Assembly: GCA_020852925.1 (NCBI GenBank)
Contig: JADYZU010000020.1
Location: 140,547 to 204,546, forward strand
DNA from: Rubellimicrobium sp.
Lineage (GTDB): Bacteria; Pseudomonadota; Alphaproteobacteria; Rhodobacterales; Rhodobacteraceae
Reading direction: 5' to 3'
DNA length: 64,000 nt
In this document: positions 24,006-33,239 of the stretch, one piece after another
How positions within the stretch are numbered: position 1 is the stretch's first letter
Layout of the letters: every line of letters starts with the position of its first letter
Notes under the pieces: model-generated
Told to the model about the DNA's origin: nothing
The model's input: only the letters and a program-made list of their open reading frames with translations
The model's database searches: none
Translations under genes and position numbers: made by a program

Positions 24006-25381
24006 ATTCCCAAAAGCGCCGGCAGCGCCGCGAACAGCGCCCGCGCGCCCTGCCCCACCCCGCCCTTGGGACGTGCCGGGGCGGCCTTCGGCTGCCAGCC
24101 GTAGATGTCGAAATGCAGGTAGCGCGCCGGCGCAAAACGGCGCAGGAACAGTGCCGCCGTGATCGAACCGGCCATCCCCCCCGATGGCGCATTGTCCAGA
24201 TCGGCGATCCCCGGTTCGATCAGCGCCTCGTAGGGGGCGTGAAAGGGCATCCGCCAGACCGGATCGCGCACCGTCGCGGCGGCGGCGGCAATGGCGGCGG
24301 CATCGGCATCGTCACTGGCATAGAAGGGCGCCAGATCGGCCCCGACCGCCACCCGCGCCGCGCCCGTCAGCGTCGCCATCGACAGCGTGAGATCGGCCGG
24401 ATCCTCGCCCGCCAGAGCCAGCGCATCGGCCAGCACCAGCCGCCCCTCGGCATCGGTGTTGTTCACCTCGACCGAAAGGCCCTTGCGCGAGGTCAGGATG
24501 TCCTGCGGGCGGAAACTGTCGGGGCCGACGCTGTTCTCGACTGCCGGGATGATCACCCGCAGCCGCAGCCCGAGTCCTTCGCCCATCACCATCGCCGCAA
24601 GGCCAAGCACGGTCGCGGCGCCGCCCATGTCCTTTTTCATCAGGCCCATCGACGCCGCCGGCTTGAGATCGAGGCCGCCGGTGTCAAAGCAGACGCCCTT
24701 GCCCACAAGGGTCAGGCTCGGGCCGGAGTGACCCCAGCGCAGGTCGATGAGGCGCGGCGCGCGCGCAGGTGATGCGGCGCGGCCGACTGCGTGGATCAGG
24801 GGAAATCCGGGCAGAAGATCGTCCCCGGTGACGACCTGGAGGCTGGCCCCGTGCCGGTCGGCAAGGGCACGCGCCGCCCCCTCGAGATCGGCCGGGCCCA
24901 TGTCGGCGGCCGGCGTGTTGATGAGGTCGCGCGTCAGCGCCTCGGCATTGGCGATCCGTTCGGTCCGGGCGTGGTCGATGCCCTCCGGCGCGCACAGCAT
25001 GGCCTGGGCCGCATCGCTGCTGCGGTAGCGGGCGAAACGGTAGGATTCGAGCAGCCAGCCCAGCGCCGCCTCCTCGAGCGAGGCGCCGGACAGCCCCTCG
25101 AGCCGATAGGTGCCGGCGGGCAGGCGCCGCGCGGCCTGGGCGATCAGGAACCGCTCGCGCGCCTGCTCGGCCGCGCTGCCCGTGCCGACCAGCGCCACGG
25201 CAATCGCGCCCGTGCCGTCCGGAAGCACCGCCACCTCGCCGCCCCTGGCGCGAAATCCGTTGGCCCGCGCCCATCCCGCCTGTGGCCCGGGCAGGCCATC
25301 GAGCACGGGGTCAAGATTGTCGGGCGCGACCGCGATCAGGCGGATCGCGGCGGAATCGTCAGGAGCAAAGGCAAGGGTCAT
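24002..25381 (-). CDS. M17 leucyl aminopeptidase family protein
   Basis: A 459-residue cytosolic metallo-aminopeptidase. The family signature N-T-D-A-E-G-R-L-V-L-A-D is near 303-314. G-K-G-V-C-F-D-T-G-G-L-D-L-K with the catalytic lysine and metal-binding aspartate is near 220-234, and K-K-D-M-G-G-A-A near 241-248. G-S-I-T-A-A-L-F-L lies in the C-terminal part. ATG 25381 replaces an upstream extension that lacks homology. Coupled by ATGA to the downstream C40 peptidase gene, suggesting joint breakdown of peptidoglycan or diet peptides. Confidence 0.93.
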   Translation of the reverse strand: MTLAFAPDDSAAIRLIAVAPDNLDPVLDGLPGPQAGWARANGFRARGGEVAVLPDGTGAIAVALVGTGSAAEQARERFLIAQAARRLPAGTYRLEGLSGASLEEAALGWLLESYRFARYRSSDAAQAMLCAPEGIDHARTERIANAEALTRDLINTPAADMGPADLEGAARALADRHGASLQVVTGDDLLPGFPLIHAVGRAASPARAPRLIDLRWGHSGPSLTLVGKGVCFDTGGLDLKPAASMGLMKKDMGGAATVLGLAAMVMGEGLGLRLRVIIPAVENSVGPDSFRPQDILTSRKGLSVEVNNTDAEGRLVLADALALAGEDPADLTLSMATLTGAARVAVGADLAPFYASDDADAAAIAAAAATVRDPVWRMPFHAPYEALIEPGIADLDNAPSGGMAGSITAALFLRRFAPARYLHFDIYGWQPKAAPARPKGGVGQGARALFAALPALLGI

Positions 25382-25449
25382 GGCATGGGTCCGCTTCGTG
25401 CCGCGCCACACTATCCCGATGCGCCCCCGCCGCAAGGCGGTTCACCCCC

Positions 25450-25863
25450 TCAGGCGCCGGGCATCCGCAGGTTCGAGATGAGTTCGAGCGCCCGCCCCCC
25501 CAACCGCAGAAGCCGCGCCACCGTCGCGGCAAGGGCCGCGCCGTCCGCCCCGATGGCGCAGGCGCCGGCCTGTTCGGCCGCGCGCACCAGTTCCGGCAGG
25601 CCCACGGTGCGGGCCATGGTGACGATGGCCTCCGCCTCGGCCGGGATCGAGAGGCAGGCGCCCTGACCGTAAAGCACCGCGATCCGGTCAAGGCGGAGCG
25701 CGAGATCCTCGGCCGAATGGGCCATCAGCGCCCGCGTCGCCTGCGTCCCGTCGCGCAGGTGCAACCGGCCCAGCGTATCGGGATCCAGGCACAGCGACAG
25801 GTGCGGGCGCAGGCGGGTGACGCGGGTAGGGCCGTGCGGCCCGGGGGGCAGGTGATGCGACAT
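25450..25863 (-). CDS. Conserved hypothetical protein, helical
   Basis: A 137-residue protein I do not recognise. After a short proline/histidine-rich start it is almost entirely helix-forming: R-V-T-R-L-R-P-H-L-S-L-C-L-D-P-D-T-L, a L-A-L-R-L-D-R-I-A-V-L-Y-G-Q-G stretch, then M-A-R-T-V-G-L-P-E-L-V-R-A-A-E-Q-A-G and A-A-T-V-A-R-L-L-R-L-G-G-R-A-L. The layout resembles a small four-helix bundle such as an Hpt or HPt-like module, but no phosphorylatable H-x-x-K-G is present. Same strand as the aminopeptidase, 69 bp upstream. Divergent from the carbonic anhydrase. Confidence 0.65.
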   Translation of the reverse strand: MSHHLPPGPHGPTRVTRLRPHLSLCLDPDTLGRLHLRDGTQATRALMAHSAEDLALRLDRIAVLYGQGACLSIPAEAEAIVTMARTVGLPELVRAAEQAGACAIGADGAALAATVARLLRLGGRALELISNLRMPGA

Positions 25864-25982
25864 GGCTGCATTCTCGTGCGGCGTGGTTCAGAACCCGTTG
25901 CCGCGTGCGCGAGAAAACCCCTCGAATTTCCTGATAATGCCGCCTATTCAGGGTCCGCATTGCATCGCGGAAGGATAGACGC

Positions 25983-26630
25983 ATGAGAACCGTGCGCCCG
26001 CTGCCGGAATATCTGGTTCGCCGCTATCATGGCTGGAAGGCCACCACCTATCAGGATAACGCCGCCTGGTTCCGACGTCTGGCCGAGGGCGGACAGCATC
26101 CGCGCGCCATGGTCATCGCCTGTTGCGATTCGCGGGTCTATGTCACCGGCATCTTCGGCGGCGATCAGGGAGAGTTCTTCATCCATCGCAACATCGCCAA
26201 TCTCGTACCGCCGTTCACCGACGACGAGAACCACCACGGCACATCGGCCACGATCGAATATGCGGTCAGGACGCTGAAGGTCGCGCATATCATCGTGCTG
26301 GGCCATTCCGGCTGTGGCGGGGTGCAGGGCTGCTATGACATGAGCCTTGGACAGGCGCCGGATCTCGAGCAATCGACCAGTTTCGTCGGCCGCTGGATGG
26401 ACATCCTGACCCCAGCCTATGCCGATCTGCCTCCGGGCGATCGCGACACGCGGTTGCGCGCCTTCGAGAAGGCGGCGGTCGTGGCATCGCTGAACAATCT
26501 CATGACCTTCCCCTTCGTGCGCGAGGCGGTCGAGGGCGGGCGCATGACGCTGCACGGGCTGTGGAACGACATCGGCGAGGGCGGCCTCGAATTCTGGGAC
26601 GAGGAGCGCCGGGTGTTCCTGCCGGTCTGA
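25983..26630 (+). CDS. Beta-class carbonic anhydrase
   Basis: A 215-residue beta-carbonic anhydrase interconverting CO2 and bicarbonate. The zinc ligands are C47 of C-C-D-S-R with D49/R51 as the catalytic dyad, then H108 and C111 of G-H-S-G-C-G-G. F-F-I-H-R-N-I-A-N-L-V-P-P is at 65-77. ATG 25983 follows GGAAGGATAG. A TGATAAT sequence about 50 bp upstream may be the -10 element. Probably supplies bicarbonate to carboxylases. Convergent with the following MFS gene. Confidence 0.95.
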   Translation: MRTVRPLPEYLVRRYHGWKATTYQDNAAWFRRLAEGGQHPRAMVIACCDSRVYVTGIFGGDQGEFFIHRNIANLVPPFTDDENHHGTSATIEYAVRTLKVAHIIVLGHSGCGGVQGCYDMSLGQAPDLEQSTSFVGRWMDILTPAYADLPPGDRDTRLRAFEKAAVVASLNNLMTFPFVREAVEGGRMTLHGLWNDIGEGGLEFWDEERRVFLPV

Positions 26631-26634
26631 CCCC

Positions 26635-27789
26635 TCAGCGCCGCCGGTGCCCCAGGGCGCCGGCGGTCAGCAGGCTGAGCAGCACCAGGGGCAGCCCCAC
26701 GCCGAACGAGGCGCGGATGCCCCAGCGTTCCGCGATCAGGCCCAGAAGCGGCGGGCCAAGCAGGAACACCACGAACGAGAACTGCGCCAGCGCCGCGACA
26801 TTGAGCGAGGCCGGCCGGTCGGTCCGTTGCGCCGCTGCCGACATGGCAAGCGGAAAGATCGCGGACGATCCGACCCCGATCAGGCCAAAGCCCACGAGCG
26901 ACATGAGCCAGTGCGGCGAGAACACCACCGTCAGGCACCCGGCCAGAAGCAGACCCAGCAACAGCCGCGACACGCGCACAGGCGAATAGCGGGTGATGAA
27001 CCCGTCGGCGACGAACCGGGCCAGCGCCTGGCTGAGCGCGGCCACCGCCACCGCGAGGCCGGCGATGAAGGGCCCCGCAGCGAATTCGTTGCGCATGTAG
27101 ATCGCGCCCCAGTCCATGCTCCCCCCCTCGAGCAGCATGGCCGAGAGCGTGACCGCGACCAGAATCAGGATCGCACCGGTCGGCAGGGCGAATTTCGGCG
27201 CCGCGGTGGCCACGATTTCATGACGTGCGGGCGCGGGCGTGAACTCCGACATGAACAGCGCCAGCGCGAGGATCACCAGCGGCACGACCAGCGCCAGATG
27301 CATCTGCGGGCTGATGCCGGCCAGCGCCATGAGCGAGCCGAACAGCCCGGCCCCGAAAAAGCCGAAGGACCAGAAGGCATGCGCCCGGTTCATGATGCGG
27401 AATCCCGCAGCATGTTCGACCCGGTCCGCCTCGACGTTCAGGATGATCTCGATACCGCCGATGACAAGGCCCACCGGGATCAGGAGGAGGAAGAACGCCA
27501 GCGGCGAGGTGGCGAAGGTGGCGATGGCATAGAACAGCGCCAGCGCCGGGATCAGGGCAAGGAGGGCCCGCCGATAGCCGATCCTGTCAAGAAACGGCGC
27601 CGCGAGGGTCAGCGAGATCATCGTGCCCACGGGCGCTCCGATCAGCGCGATGCCGAACGCCCCTTCCTGCACGCCCATCGCTTCCTGCACTGCGGGCAGG
27701 CGCGGAAAGATGTTGCCCATGGCAAAGGAATAGATCGCAAACCCGGCAAACACGCGCCGCGGCGCGGTCATGAAACGATCGACAAGCAT
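26635..27789 (-). CDS. MFS transporter (YbjJ/FucP-like group)
   Basis: A 384-residue major facilitator with 12 hydrophobic helices. The N-terminal F-A-I-Y-S-F-A-M-G-N-I-F-P-R-L-P-A-V-Q-E stretch and the L-D-R-I-G-Y-R-R loop are typical of YbjJ-type putative sugar or metabolite carriers. A central cytoplasmic loop is near residue 190. ATG 27789 has GCGAAGG nine bases upstream; the TTG at 27807 is less likely. Divides the carbonic anhydrase and asd genes. Substrate not known. Confidence 0.85.
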   Translation of the reverse strand: MLVDRFMTAPRRVFAGFAIYSFAMGNIFPRLPAVQEAMGVQEGAFGIALIGAPVGTMISLTLAAPFLDRIGYRRALLALIPALALFYAIATFATSPLAFFLLLIPVGLVIGGIEIILNVEADRVEHAAGFRIMNRAHAFWSFGFFGAGLFGSLMALAGISPQMHLALVVPLVILALALFMSEFTPAPARHEIVATAAPKFALPTGAILILVAVTLSAMLLEGGSMDWGAIYMRNEFAAGPFIAGLAVAVAALSQALARFVADGFITRYSPVRVSRLLLGLLLAGCLTVVFSPHWLMSLVGFGLIGVGSSAIFPLAMSAAAQRTDRPASLNVAALAQFSFVVFLLGPPLLGLIAERWGIRASFGVGLPLVLLSLLTAGALGHRRR

Positions 27790-27889
27790 GGAGGGGCCTT
27801 CGCGCAATGTTCCCGTGACGGTTAGCGCGAACGCACCCCTTCGGCAATGGCCGCGCGACCGGCGCGCGCGGCCCCCGGTCAGTCCCGGC

Positions 27890-28912
27890 TCAGCCCTTTT
27901 TCAGGACGCGCTGGCCCAGCACTTCGGCGATCTGCACGGCATTGAGCGCGGCACCCTTGCGCAGGTTGTCCGAGACGCACCACAGGTTGATGCCGTTCTC
28001 GATCGTTGGGTCCTGGCGGATGCGGCTGACATAGGTGGCATAGTCGCCCACGCATTCGACCGGCGTGACATAGCCGCCCGCCTCGCGCTTGTCGACGACC
28101 AGGACACCAGGCGATTCGCGCAGGATCTCGCGGGCCTCGTCCTCGTCGAGGAAGTCCTCGAACTCGATGTTGATCGATTCCGAATGGCCGACGAACACCG
28201 GAACGCGCACGCAGGTCGCCGTCACCTTGATCGCGGGGTCGAGGATCTTCTTGGTCTCGGCCGACATCTTCCACTCTTCCTTGGTGTCGCCGGAATCGAG
28301 GAACACGTCGATATGGGGGATGACGTTGAAGGCGATCTGCCGCGGATAGACCTTGGGCGCCACCTCCTGCCCGGGCACATACATGCCCTTGGTCTGGTCC
28401 CACAACTCGTCGATGGCCTCCTTGCCGGTGCCCGAGACCGACTGATAGGTCGAAACCACCACGCGGCGGATGCGCGCCCGGTCGTGCAGCGGCTTCAGCG
28501 CCACCACCATCTGCGCGGTCGAGCAGTTGGGGTTGGCGATGATGTTCTTCTTCGCATAGCCCATGACCGCGTCGGCGTTCACCTCGGGCACGACGAGGGG
28601 CACGTCGGGGTCGTAGCGATAGAGCGAGGAATTGTCGATGACGATGCAGCCTGCCGCCGCCGCCCGCGGGGCGTGAACCTTGGTCGCGTCCGAGCCGATG
28701 GCAAACAGCGCGATGTCCCAGCCAGCGAAATCGAACTGCTCGAGATCCTGGGTCTTCAGGGTGCGGTCGCCAAAGCTCACCTCGGTGCCGAGCGACCTGC
28801 GCGAAGCGAGAGCGGCGATCTCGTCCACCGGAAACTCGCGTTCGGCGAGGATGTTGAGCATTTCGCGGCCCACGTTGCCGGTGGCGCCAACGACGACGAC
28901 CCTGTAGCCCAT
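27890..28912 (-). CDS. asd: Aspartate-semialdehyde dehydrogenase
   Basis: A 340-residue NADP-dependent enzyme making aspartate semialdehyde, the branch point to lysine, diaminopimelate, threonine and methionine. The Rossmann loop G-A-T-G-N-V-G is at 9-15, the nucleophile C130 in N-P-N-C-S-T-A-Q, and S-T-Y-Q-S-V-S-G-T-G near 159-168. H-S-E-S-I-N-I-E-F is near 245. ATG 28912 follows GGAGATGCCCG. A single gene: no ask or dap neighbour here. Confidence 0.96.
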   Translation of the reverse strand: MGYRVVVVGATGNVGREMLNILAEREFPVDEIAALASRRSLGTEVSFGDRTLKTQDLEQFDFAGWDIALFAIGSDATKVHAPRAAAAGCIVIDNSSLYRYDPDVPLVVPEVNADAVMGYAKKNIIANPNCSTAQMVVALKPLHDRARIRRVVVSTYQSVSGTGKEAIDELWDQTKGMYVPGQEVAPKVYPRQIAFNVIPHIDVFLDSGDTKEEWKMSAETKKILDPAIKVTATCVRVPVFVGHSESINIEFEDFLDEDEAREILRESPGVLVVDKREAGGYVTPVECVGDYATYVSRIRQDPTIENGINLWCVSDNLRKGAALNAVQIAEVLGQRVLKKG

Positions 28913-28981
28913 CGGGCATCTCCTTCGCATGAAACGCCGGCCGCTATAGCGCCGATGCGCCGCAGGGGGAAGGGGTGCCCC

Positions 28982-30157
28982 TCAGCGCGCCGCCCTTCTG
29001 GTCACGAGAACCGGCACAAGCCCGGCAGCCTGCACCAGCGCGAAGAACAGGAACAGCCGGCCAAAGGCATCGGCCCCCGCTCCGGCGCCGCCCGCCGCGG
29101 TCCAGACCGGGCTGCTGGCCTGCTGGATCAGGCCCACGCCACCGATCGACAGCAGGTTCATGAAGGTCATGCCCCGCGCCATCAGATGCGGGGGCAGGTG
29201 GCCCTTGCCCCAGGCGATGAGCAGCGGGAAATTCGCCCCGGCAAAGCCCACGACCGCCAGAAGCACGGTCGAGAACAGGGCATCCGTCCCCGGCAGCAGC
29301 GCAAGGACCAGCAGCCCGCCCACAGAAACCGCCGTCGTGACCACCGATGCGACCCCGGCCCCGCCAAAGAGCCGCTCCATCGGGCCGCAGGCAAAGCTGC
29401 CGGCGATCAGGGCCGCGCTCATCAGCAGAAGCGAGCGCCCGATGGCCGTCGCATCCGCCCCGAAGACGCCGGCGAAATAGGGCCCGCCCCAGCCGCCCGA
29501 AATCCCGGCCGCGGCGGCATAGCTCACGATCAGGACCGCAAACACCGGCCAGAGCGCCCGGATCCGCATCACCTCGCCGAAGGTGCCGCCCGAATGCCCC
29601 TGGGCCCGTTCGGGATCACGCACGAAGGCAAGGACCAGCGCCGCCGCCAGCAGCGTTACCCAGGCCAGCGCGAACATGGTCGGCCGCCAGCCAAAACCAG
29701 TGACCGCAGCGGCAAGGGGCGCGGTGCCGCCGATGTTGCCAAGGCCCCCCACCCCGATCGTCGCCCCGGCCAGCGTGGCAAAGATCGCGGGCGGATAGAC
29801 CCGCGCGAAGATGAAATAGGACGAAATCAGGATCGGCCCGCAACCGATCCCGATCAGCACCATGGCGACCTTCAGCTGCCAGACCGTCTGCGCCATCGCC
29901 ACAAGGAAACCGCCGCCCGCTCCGCCGATCAGCAAAAGCACACCCACGGTGCGGCGCGGCCCGTAACGGTCAAGGCCGATCCCCACCGGAATCTGGCTCG
30001 CGGCGAAGGCCAGATACCAGAACCCCGTTGCCTCGGCGATATCGCCGCCGTCGGCGCCCAGGTCGATGGCCAGCGCGGGCGCAAGCACCGACAGGAACAT
30101 GCGATAGAACTGCGACAACCCGTAGGCAAGGATGAGAATCGCAATCCCGACCCGCAC
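28982..30157 (-). CDS. MFS transporter
   Basis: A 391-residue major facilitator with 12 hydrophobic helices. It starts at GTG 30157, 7 bp after the malonyl-CoA synthetase stop, so it is probably co-transcribed with matB. The Y-G-L-S-Q-F-Y-R-M-F-L-S-V-L-A-P N-terminus and the G-L-D-R-Y-G-P-R-R loop (59-67) resemble NNP/UhpT-like sensor-carriers of dicarboxylates and small acids. By context it could import malonate for MatB, though the known malonate carriers of rhizobia (MatC, MdcF) are different families. Confidence 0.82.
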   Translation of the reverse strand: MRVGIAILILAYGLSQFYRMFLSVLAPALAIDLGADGGDIAEATGFWYLAFAASQIPVGIGLDRYGPRRTVGVLLLIGGAGGGFLVAMAQTVWQLKVAMVLIGIGCGPILISSYFIFARVYPPAIFATLAGATIGVGGLGNIGGTAPLAAAVTGFGWRPTMFALAWVTLLAAALVLAFVRDPERAQGHSGGTFGEVMRIRALWPVFAVLIVSYAAAAGISGGWGGPYFAGVFGADATAIGRSLLLMSAALIAGSFACGPMERLFGGAGVASVVTTAVSVGGLLVLALLPGTDALFSTVLLAVVGFAGANFPLLIAWGKGHLPPHLMARGMTFMNLLSIGGVGLIQQASSPVWTAAGGAGAGADAFGRLFLFFALVQAAGLVPVLVTRRAAR

Positions 30158-30163
30158 CCGACC

Positions 30164-31684
30164 TCAACCCCGCTCGCCAAAGAGGCCGGCATGCTGGCGG
30201 CGCAACTCGGCCTTCTGCACCTTGCCCATGGCATTGCGCGGCAGGGCATCGACCAGGACCACGCGCCGCGGCACCTTGAACCGAGCCAGCCTTGCCGTGC
30301 AGGCCTCGCGTACCAGATCCGCCGTCGGCGCCGCGCCCGGCCGGGGCACGACGATGGCCACCACCCCCTCGCCCAGATCGTCGTGCGGCAGGCCGATCAC
30401 CGCACTCTCGAGCACGCCCTCGACCGCGTCGATCACCGCCTCGACCTCGGCCGGGTAGATGTTGAACCCGCCCGAGATCACCAGATCCTTCGCGCGCCCG
30501 ACGATGGTCACATAGCCGTCGGCCGATTGCGTGCCGATGTCGCCGGTGATGAACCAGCCGTCCGGGCGCAACTCCTCGGCGGTCTTTTCCGGCATCCGCC
30601 AGTAGCCCTGAAACACGTTCGGCCCGCGCACCTCGATCATGCCGGGCGTGTCGGGCGGCAGGTCGCGGCCCGCGTCGTCGCGGATGCGCAGCTCCACCTC
30701 CGGCAGCGGCATCCCCACCGTGCCCGGTCGCCTCTCGCCGGCATAGGGGTTCGATGTGGCCATGTTCAGCTCGGTCATCCCGTAGCGTTCAAGGATCATG
30801 TGCCCGGTCGCCGCCTGAAAATCCCGGTGCGTCTGCGCCAGAAGCGGCGCCGACCCCGACACGAACAGCCGCATGTGCTCCACCGCCGCGCGCGTCAGCC
30901 GCGCATCGGCCACCAGCCGGGTGTAGAAGGTCGGCACCCCCATCATCGTCGTGGCCTGCGGCATGAGGCGGAACACCTCGTCCGCGTCGAACCGCGGCAT
31001 GAGGATCATCGCCCCGCCCGCCACCAGCGTGACATTGGTGGCGACGAAAAGCCCGTGGGTATGGAACACCGGCAGCGCATGCAGCAGGACATCGCGCGCC
31101 GTGAACCGCCACGCCTCGGCAAGCACGAGCGCATTCGACAGCAGGTTCCCCTGGCTCAGCATCGCCCCCTTCGACCGTCCCGTGGTCCCCGAGGTATACA
31201 GCAGCGCCGCCAGGTCCCCCGCGCCGCGTGCCACCGGCAGCAGGGGCCCGCGCTCCTCCTTGTCGGCCAGCGCGGCCAGGCTGCCATCGCCCGCGGTGCC
31301 CAGCGTCACCATCCGCACCCCCGCCGCCTCGGCCACCGGCGCCAGACGCGCCGCAGCCGCCGGCGCGGCCACGAACAGCGCCGGTTCGGCATCGCGCAGG
31401 AAATAGTCGATCTCGTCGGGCACATAGGCGGTGTTCAGCGGCAGGAATACCGCGCCCGCCCCCACACAGGCCGCATAAAGCGCCAGCACATCCGCCGATT
31501 TCTCCGCCTGCACCGCCACCCGGTCCCCGGGCCGCACGCCCAGCACGCCCAGCGCCCGGGCAAACTGCGCGGCCCGCCCCCGGAACTGCGCATGGCTGAT
31601 CCGCGCGCCGTCGGGCAGGATCAGGAACGTGCCGTCACGCCCGGAACGATGTCCGAACAGCGCCTCGTGAAATGGATTGGACAT
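30164..31684 (-). CDS. matB: Malonyl-CoA synthetase
   Basis: A 506-residue ANL-superfamily acyl-CoA synthetase, very close to rhizobial and Rhodopseudomonas MatB. Core motifs: Y-T-S-G-T-T-G-R-S-K-G at 163-173, P-V-F-H-T-H-G-L-F near 202-210, E-R-Y-G-M-T-E near 297, the D-L-V-I-S-G-G-F-N-I-Y-P hinge near 408, and a catalytic lysine in N-A-M-G-K-V-Q near 492. It activates malonate (or methylmalonate) with ATP and CoA. The usual partner malonyl-CoA decarboxylase (matA) is absent next to it. It overlaps none of its neighbours; a dispersed repeat lies between it and hemN. Confidence 0.9.
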   Translation of the reverse strand: MSNPFHEALFGHRSGRDGTFLILPDGARISHAQFRGRAAQFARALGVLGVRPGDRVAVQAEKSADVLALYAACVGAGAVFLPLNTAYVPDEIDYFLRDAEPALFVAAPAAAARLAPVAEAAGVRMVTLGTAGDGSLAALADKEERGPLLPVARGAGDLAALLYTSGTTGRSKGAMLSQGNLLSNALVLAEAWRFTARDVLLHALPVFHTHGLFVATNVTLVAGGAMILMPRFDADEVFRLMPQATTMMGVPTFYTRLVADARLTRAAVEHMRLFVSGSAPLLAQTHRDFQAATGHMILERYGMTELNMATSNPYAGERRPGTVGMPLPEVELRIRDDAGRDLPPDTPGMIEVRGPNVFQGYWRMPEKTAEELRPDGWFITGDIGTQSADGYVTIVGRAKDLVISGGFNIYPAEVEAVIDAVEGVLESAVIGLPHDDLGEGVVAIVVPRPGAAPTADLVREACTARLARFKVPRRVVLVDALPRNAMGKVQKAELRRQHAGLFGERG

Positions 31685-31761
31685 CGCCTTCTCCGGATAT
31701 CCCGCGCCCGAGCCTTGACCCAGGCTTCGCCCGACTGCAAGCACAGCCGGAACCGTGGCCT

Positions 31762-31820
31762 TTCATCTGTCCGCAAATATCCCGGGGGGAGGCCCGCAGG
31801 GCCGGGGGGCAGAGCCCCCC
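31762..31820 (-). repeat. Dispersed GC-hairpin/ATATTTG element, copy 4
   Basis: On the minus strand the hairpin GGGGGGC-TCT-GCCCCCC overlaps the hemN stop. A second small palindrome (GGCCC-TGC-GGGCC) follows, then CCCCCCGGGATATTTGCGGA and CAGATGAA. Same order of parts as copy 3 behind mbfA; 19 of the 21 conserved terminal bases appear identical. Confidence 0.75.
31804..31820 (-). terminator. Hairpin at the 3' end of hemN
   Basis: Seven-base-pair GC stem with a 3-nt loop starting within the hemN stop codon; no T-tract. Part of dispersed element copy 4. Confidence 0.5.
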
Positions 31821-33175
31821 TAGAGCGCCTGCGAATGGCGCCCCTGCGGCATGTGATAGGCGTCGAGTTCCTGCGCCACCAGCCGCGCGATGAGGCGCGG
31901 CGAATCGGTGATCGACAGCAGGTCGCGCTCCAGCCGGACCGCATCCCCGAACCGCGCGAGGATCGGGGCCACCAGCGCGCGCAACCGGTCGATCTCCACG
32001 CCATGCGCCGCCGCAATCGCCGGCAGGTCAAGCGCGAACCGGCACATCAGCGCCTCGATCATGTCGGCGCGCAGCAGATCGTCCGCCGACAGGGCATGCC
32101 CGCGTTCGCTGGCCAGCCGCCCCTCCTCGATCTGGGTCGCATAAAGCGACGAGGACGAGATGTTCTGCGCATATCCCTGCGGATAGCGCGAGATGGCCGA
32201 AGCGCCGATGCCGATCAGCGCCACGCTGTCGTCCACGGTATAGCCCTGGAAATTGCGCTTCAGCCGGGCGTCGCGGTCGGCGGCGGCCATGCTGTCGCCC
32301 TCGCGCGCGAAATGGTCGATGCCGATCTCGCGGTAGCCCTCCCAGACGAACAGGCGGCGGGCGGTGTCGAACAGGTCCAGCCGTTCCTCGGCGCCGGGCA
32401 GGGCCTCGGTCGGGATCAGCGCCTGGCGCTTGGCCATCCAGGGCACATGCGCATAGCCGTAAAGCGCCACCCGGTCGGGCGCCAGCGACAGCACCTTCTG
32501 TACCGAATCGGTGATCCGCGCCCGGGTCTGGTGCGGCAGGCCATAGAGGATGTCCATGTTCAGGCTGTCCACCCCCACCGCCCGCAGCATGCCGACCACG
32601 TCGCGCGTGGTCTCGAAACTCTGCTCGCGGCCGATGGATTGCTGCACCAGCGGGTCGAAATCCTGCACCCCGATCGAGGCGCGGGTCATGCCCACTTCGC
32701 GCAGCGCCGCGATCCGGTCGGCGTCGACCTCGGTCGGGTCGATTTCGACCGAGAATTGCAGGTCGGGCGCCAGCGGCCGGAACGACCGCAGCGCGGTGCC
32801 CAGTTCGGTCAGCATCTGCGGCGACAGGAGGGTGGGCGTCCCCCCGCCCAGATGGATCTGGCTGATGACCACACCCGGATCCAGATTCTTCGACACAAGG
32901 GCGAGTTCGTGGTGCAGGTAGTCGAGATAGGGGATGAGCGGCCGGTCCGTTGTCGTCCCCTGGGTGCGGCAGGCGCAGAACCAGCACAGGCGGCGGCAGA
33001 ACGGGATATGGACATAGAGCGAGACCCGCGCCCCGGCGGGCAGCGCCTGCTGCCACTGGGCGACGGTGCCCGGTCCCACGGCCTTGGAAAAGTGATTCGC
33101 AGGCGGGTAGCTCGTATATCGGGGCGCGCGCGCATCGAACAGGCCGAGTTCCCGCAGCCTCGCGGAAATAGTCAT
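31820..33175 (-). CDS. hemN: Oxygen-independent coproporphyrinogen III oxidase
   Basis: A 451-residue radical SAM enzyme converting coproporphyrinogen III to protoporphyrinogen IX without oxygen. The [4Fe-4S] cysteines are C60, C64 and C67 in P-F-C-R-R-L-C-W-F-C-A-C. The N-terminus has the HemN pattern P-R-Y-T-S-Y-P-P-A-N-H-F. G-G-G-T-P-T near 110-115 and G-I-G-A-S-A-I-S near 320 complete the signature. Divergent from fnrL across 64 bp, as in Rhodobacter. Haem for cbb3 oxidase under low oxygen is the probable use. Confidence 0.95.
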   Translation of the reverse strand: MTISARLRELGLFDARAPRYTSYPPANHFSKAVGPGTVAQWQQALPAGARVSLYVHIPFCRRLCWFCACRTQGTTTDRPLIPYLDYLHHELALVSKNLDPGVVISQIHLGGGTPTLLSPQMLTELGTALRSFRPLAPDLQFSVEIDPTEVDADRIAALREVGMTRASIGVQDFDPLVQQSIGREQSFETTRDVVGMLRAVGVDSLNMDILYGLPHQTRARITDSVQKVLSLAPDRVALYGYAHVPWMAKRQALIPTEALPGAEERLDLFDTARRLFVWEGYREIGIDHFAREGDSMAAADRDARLKRNFQGYTVDDSVALIGIGASAISRYPQGYAQNISSSSLYATQIEEGRLASERGHALSADDLLRADMIEALMCRFALDLPAIAAAHGVEIDRLRALVAPILARFGDAVRLERDLLSITDSPRLIARLVAQELDAYHMPQGRHSQAL

Positions 33176-33239
33176 TTCACTTTCCTTGCGGTTTCAGGGT
33201 ATGCTGGTGTCTGCCATGACCAGCCAAAGCAAGAGCCTC

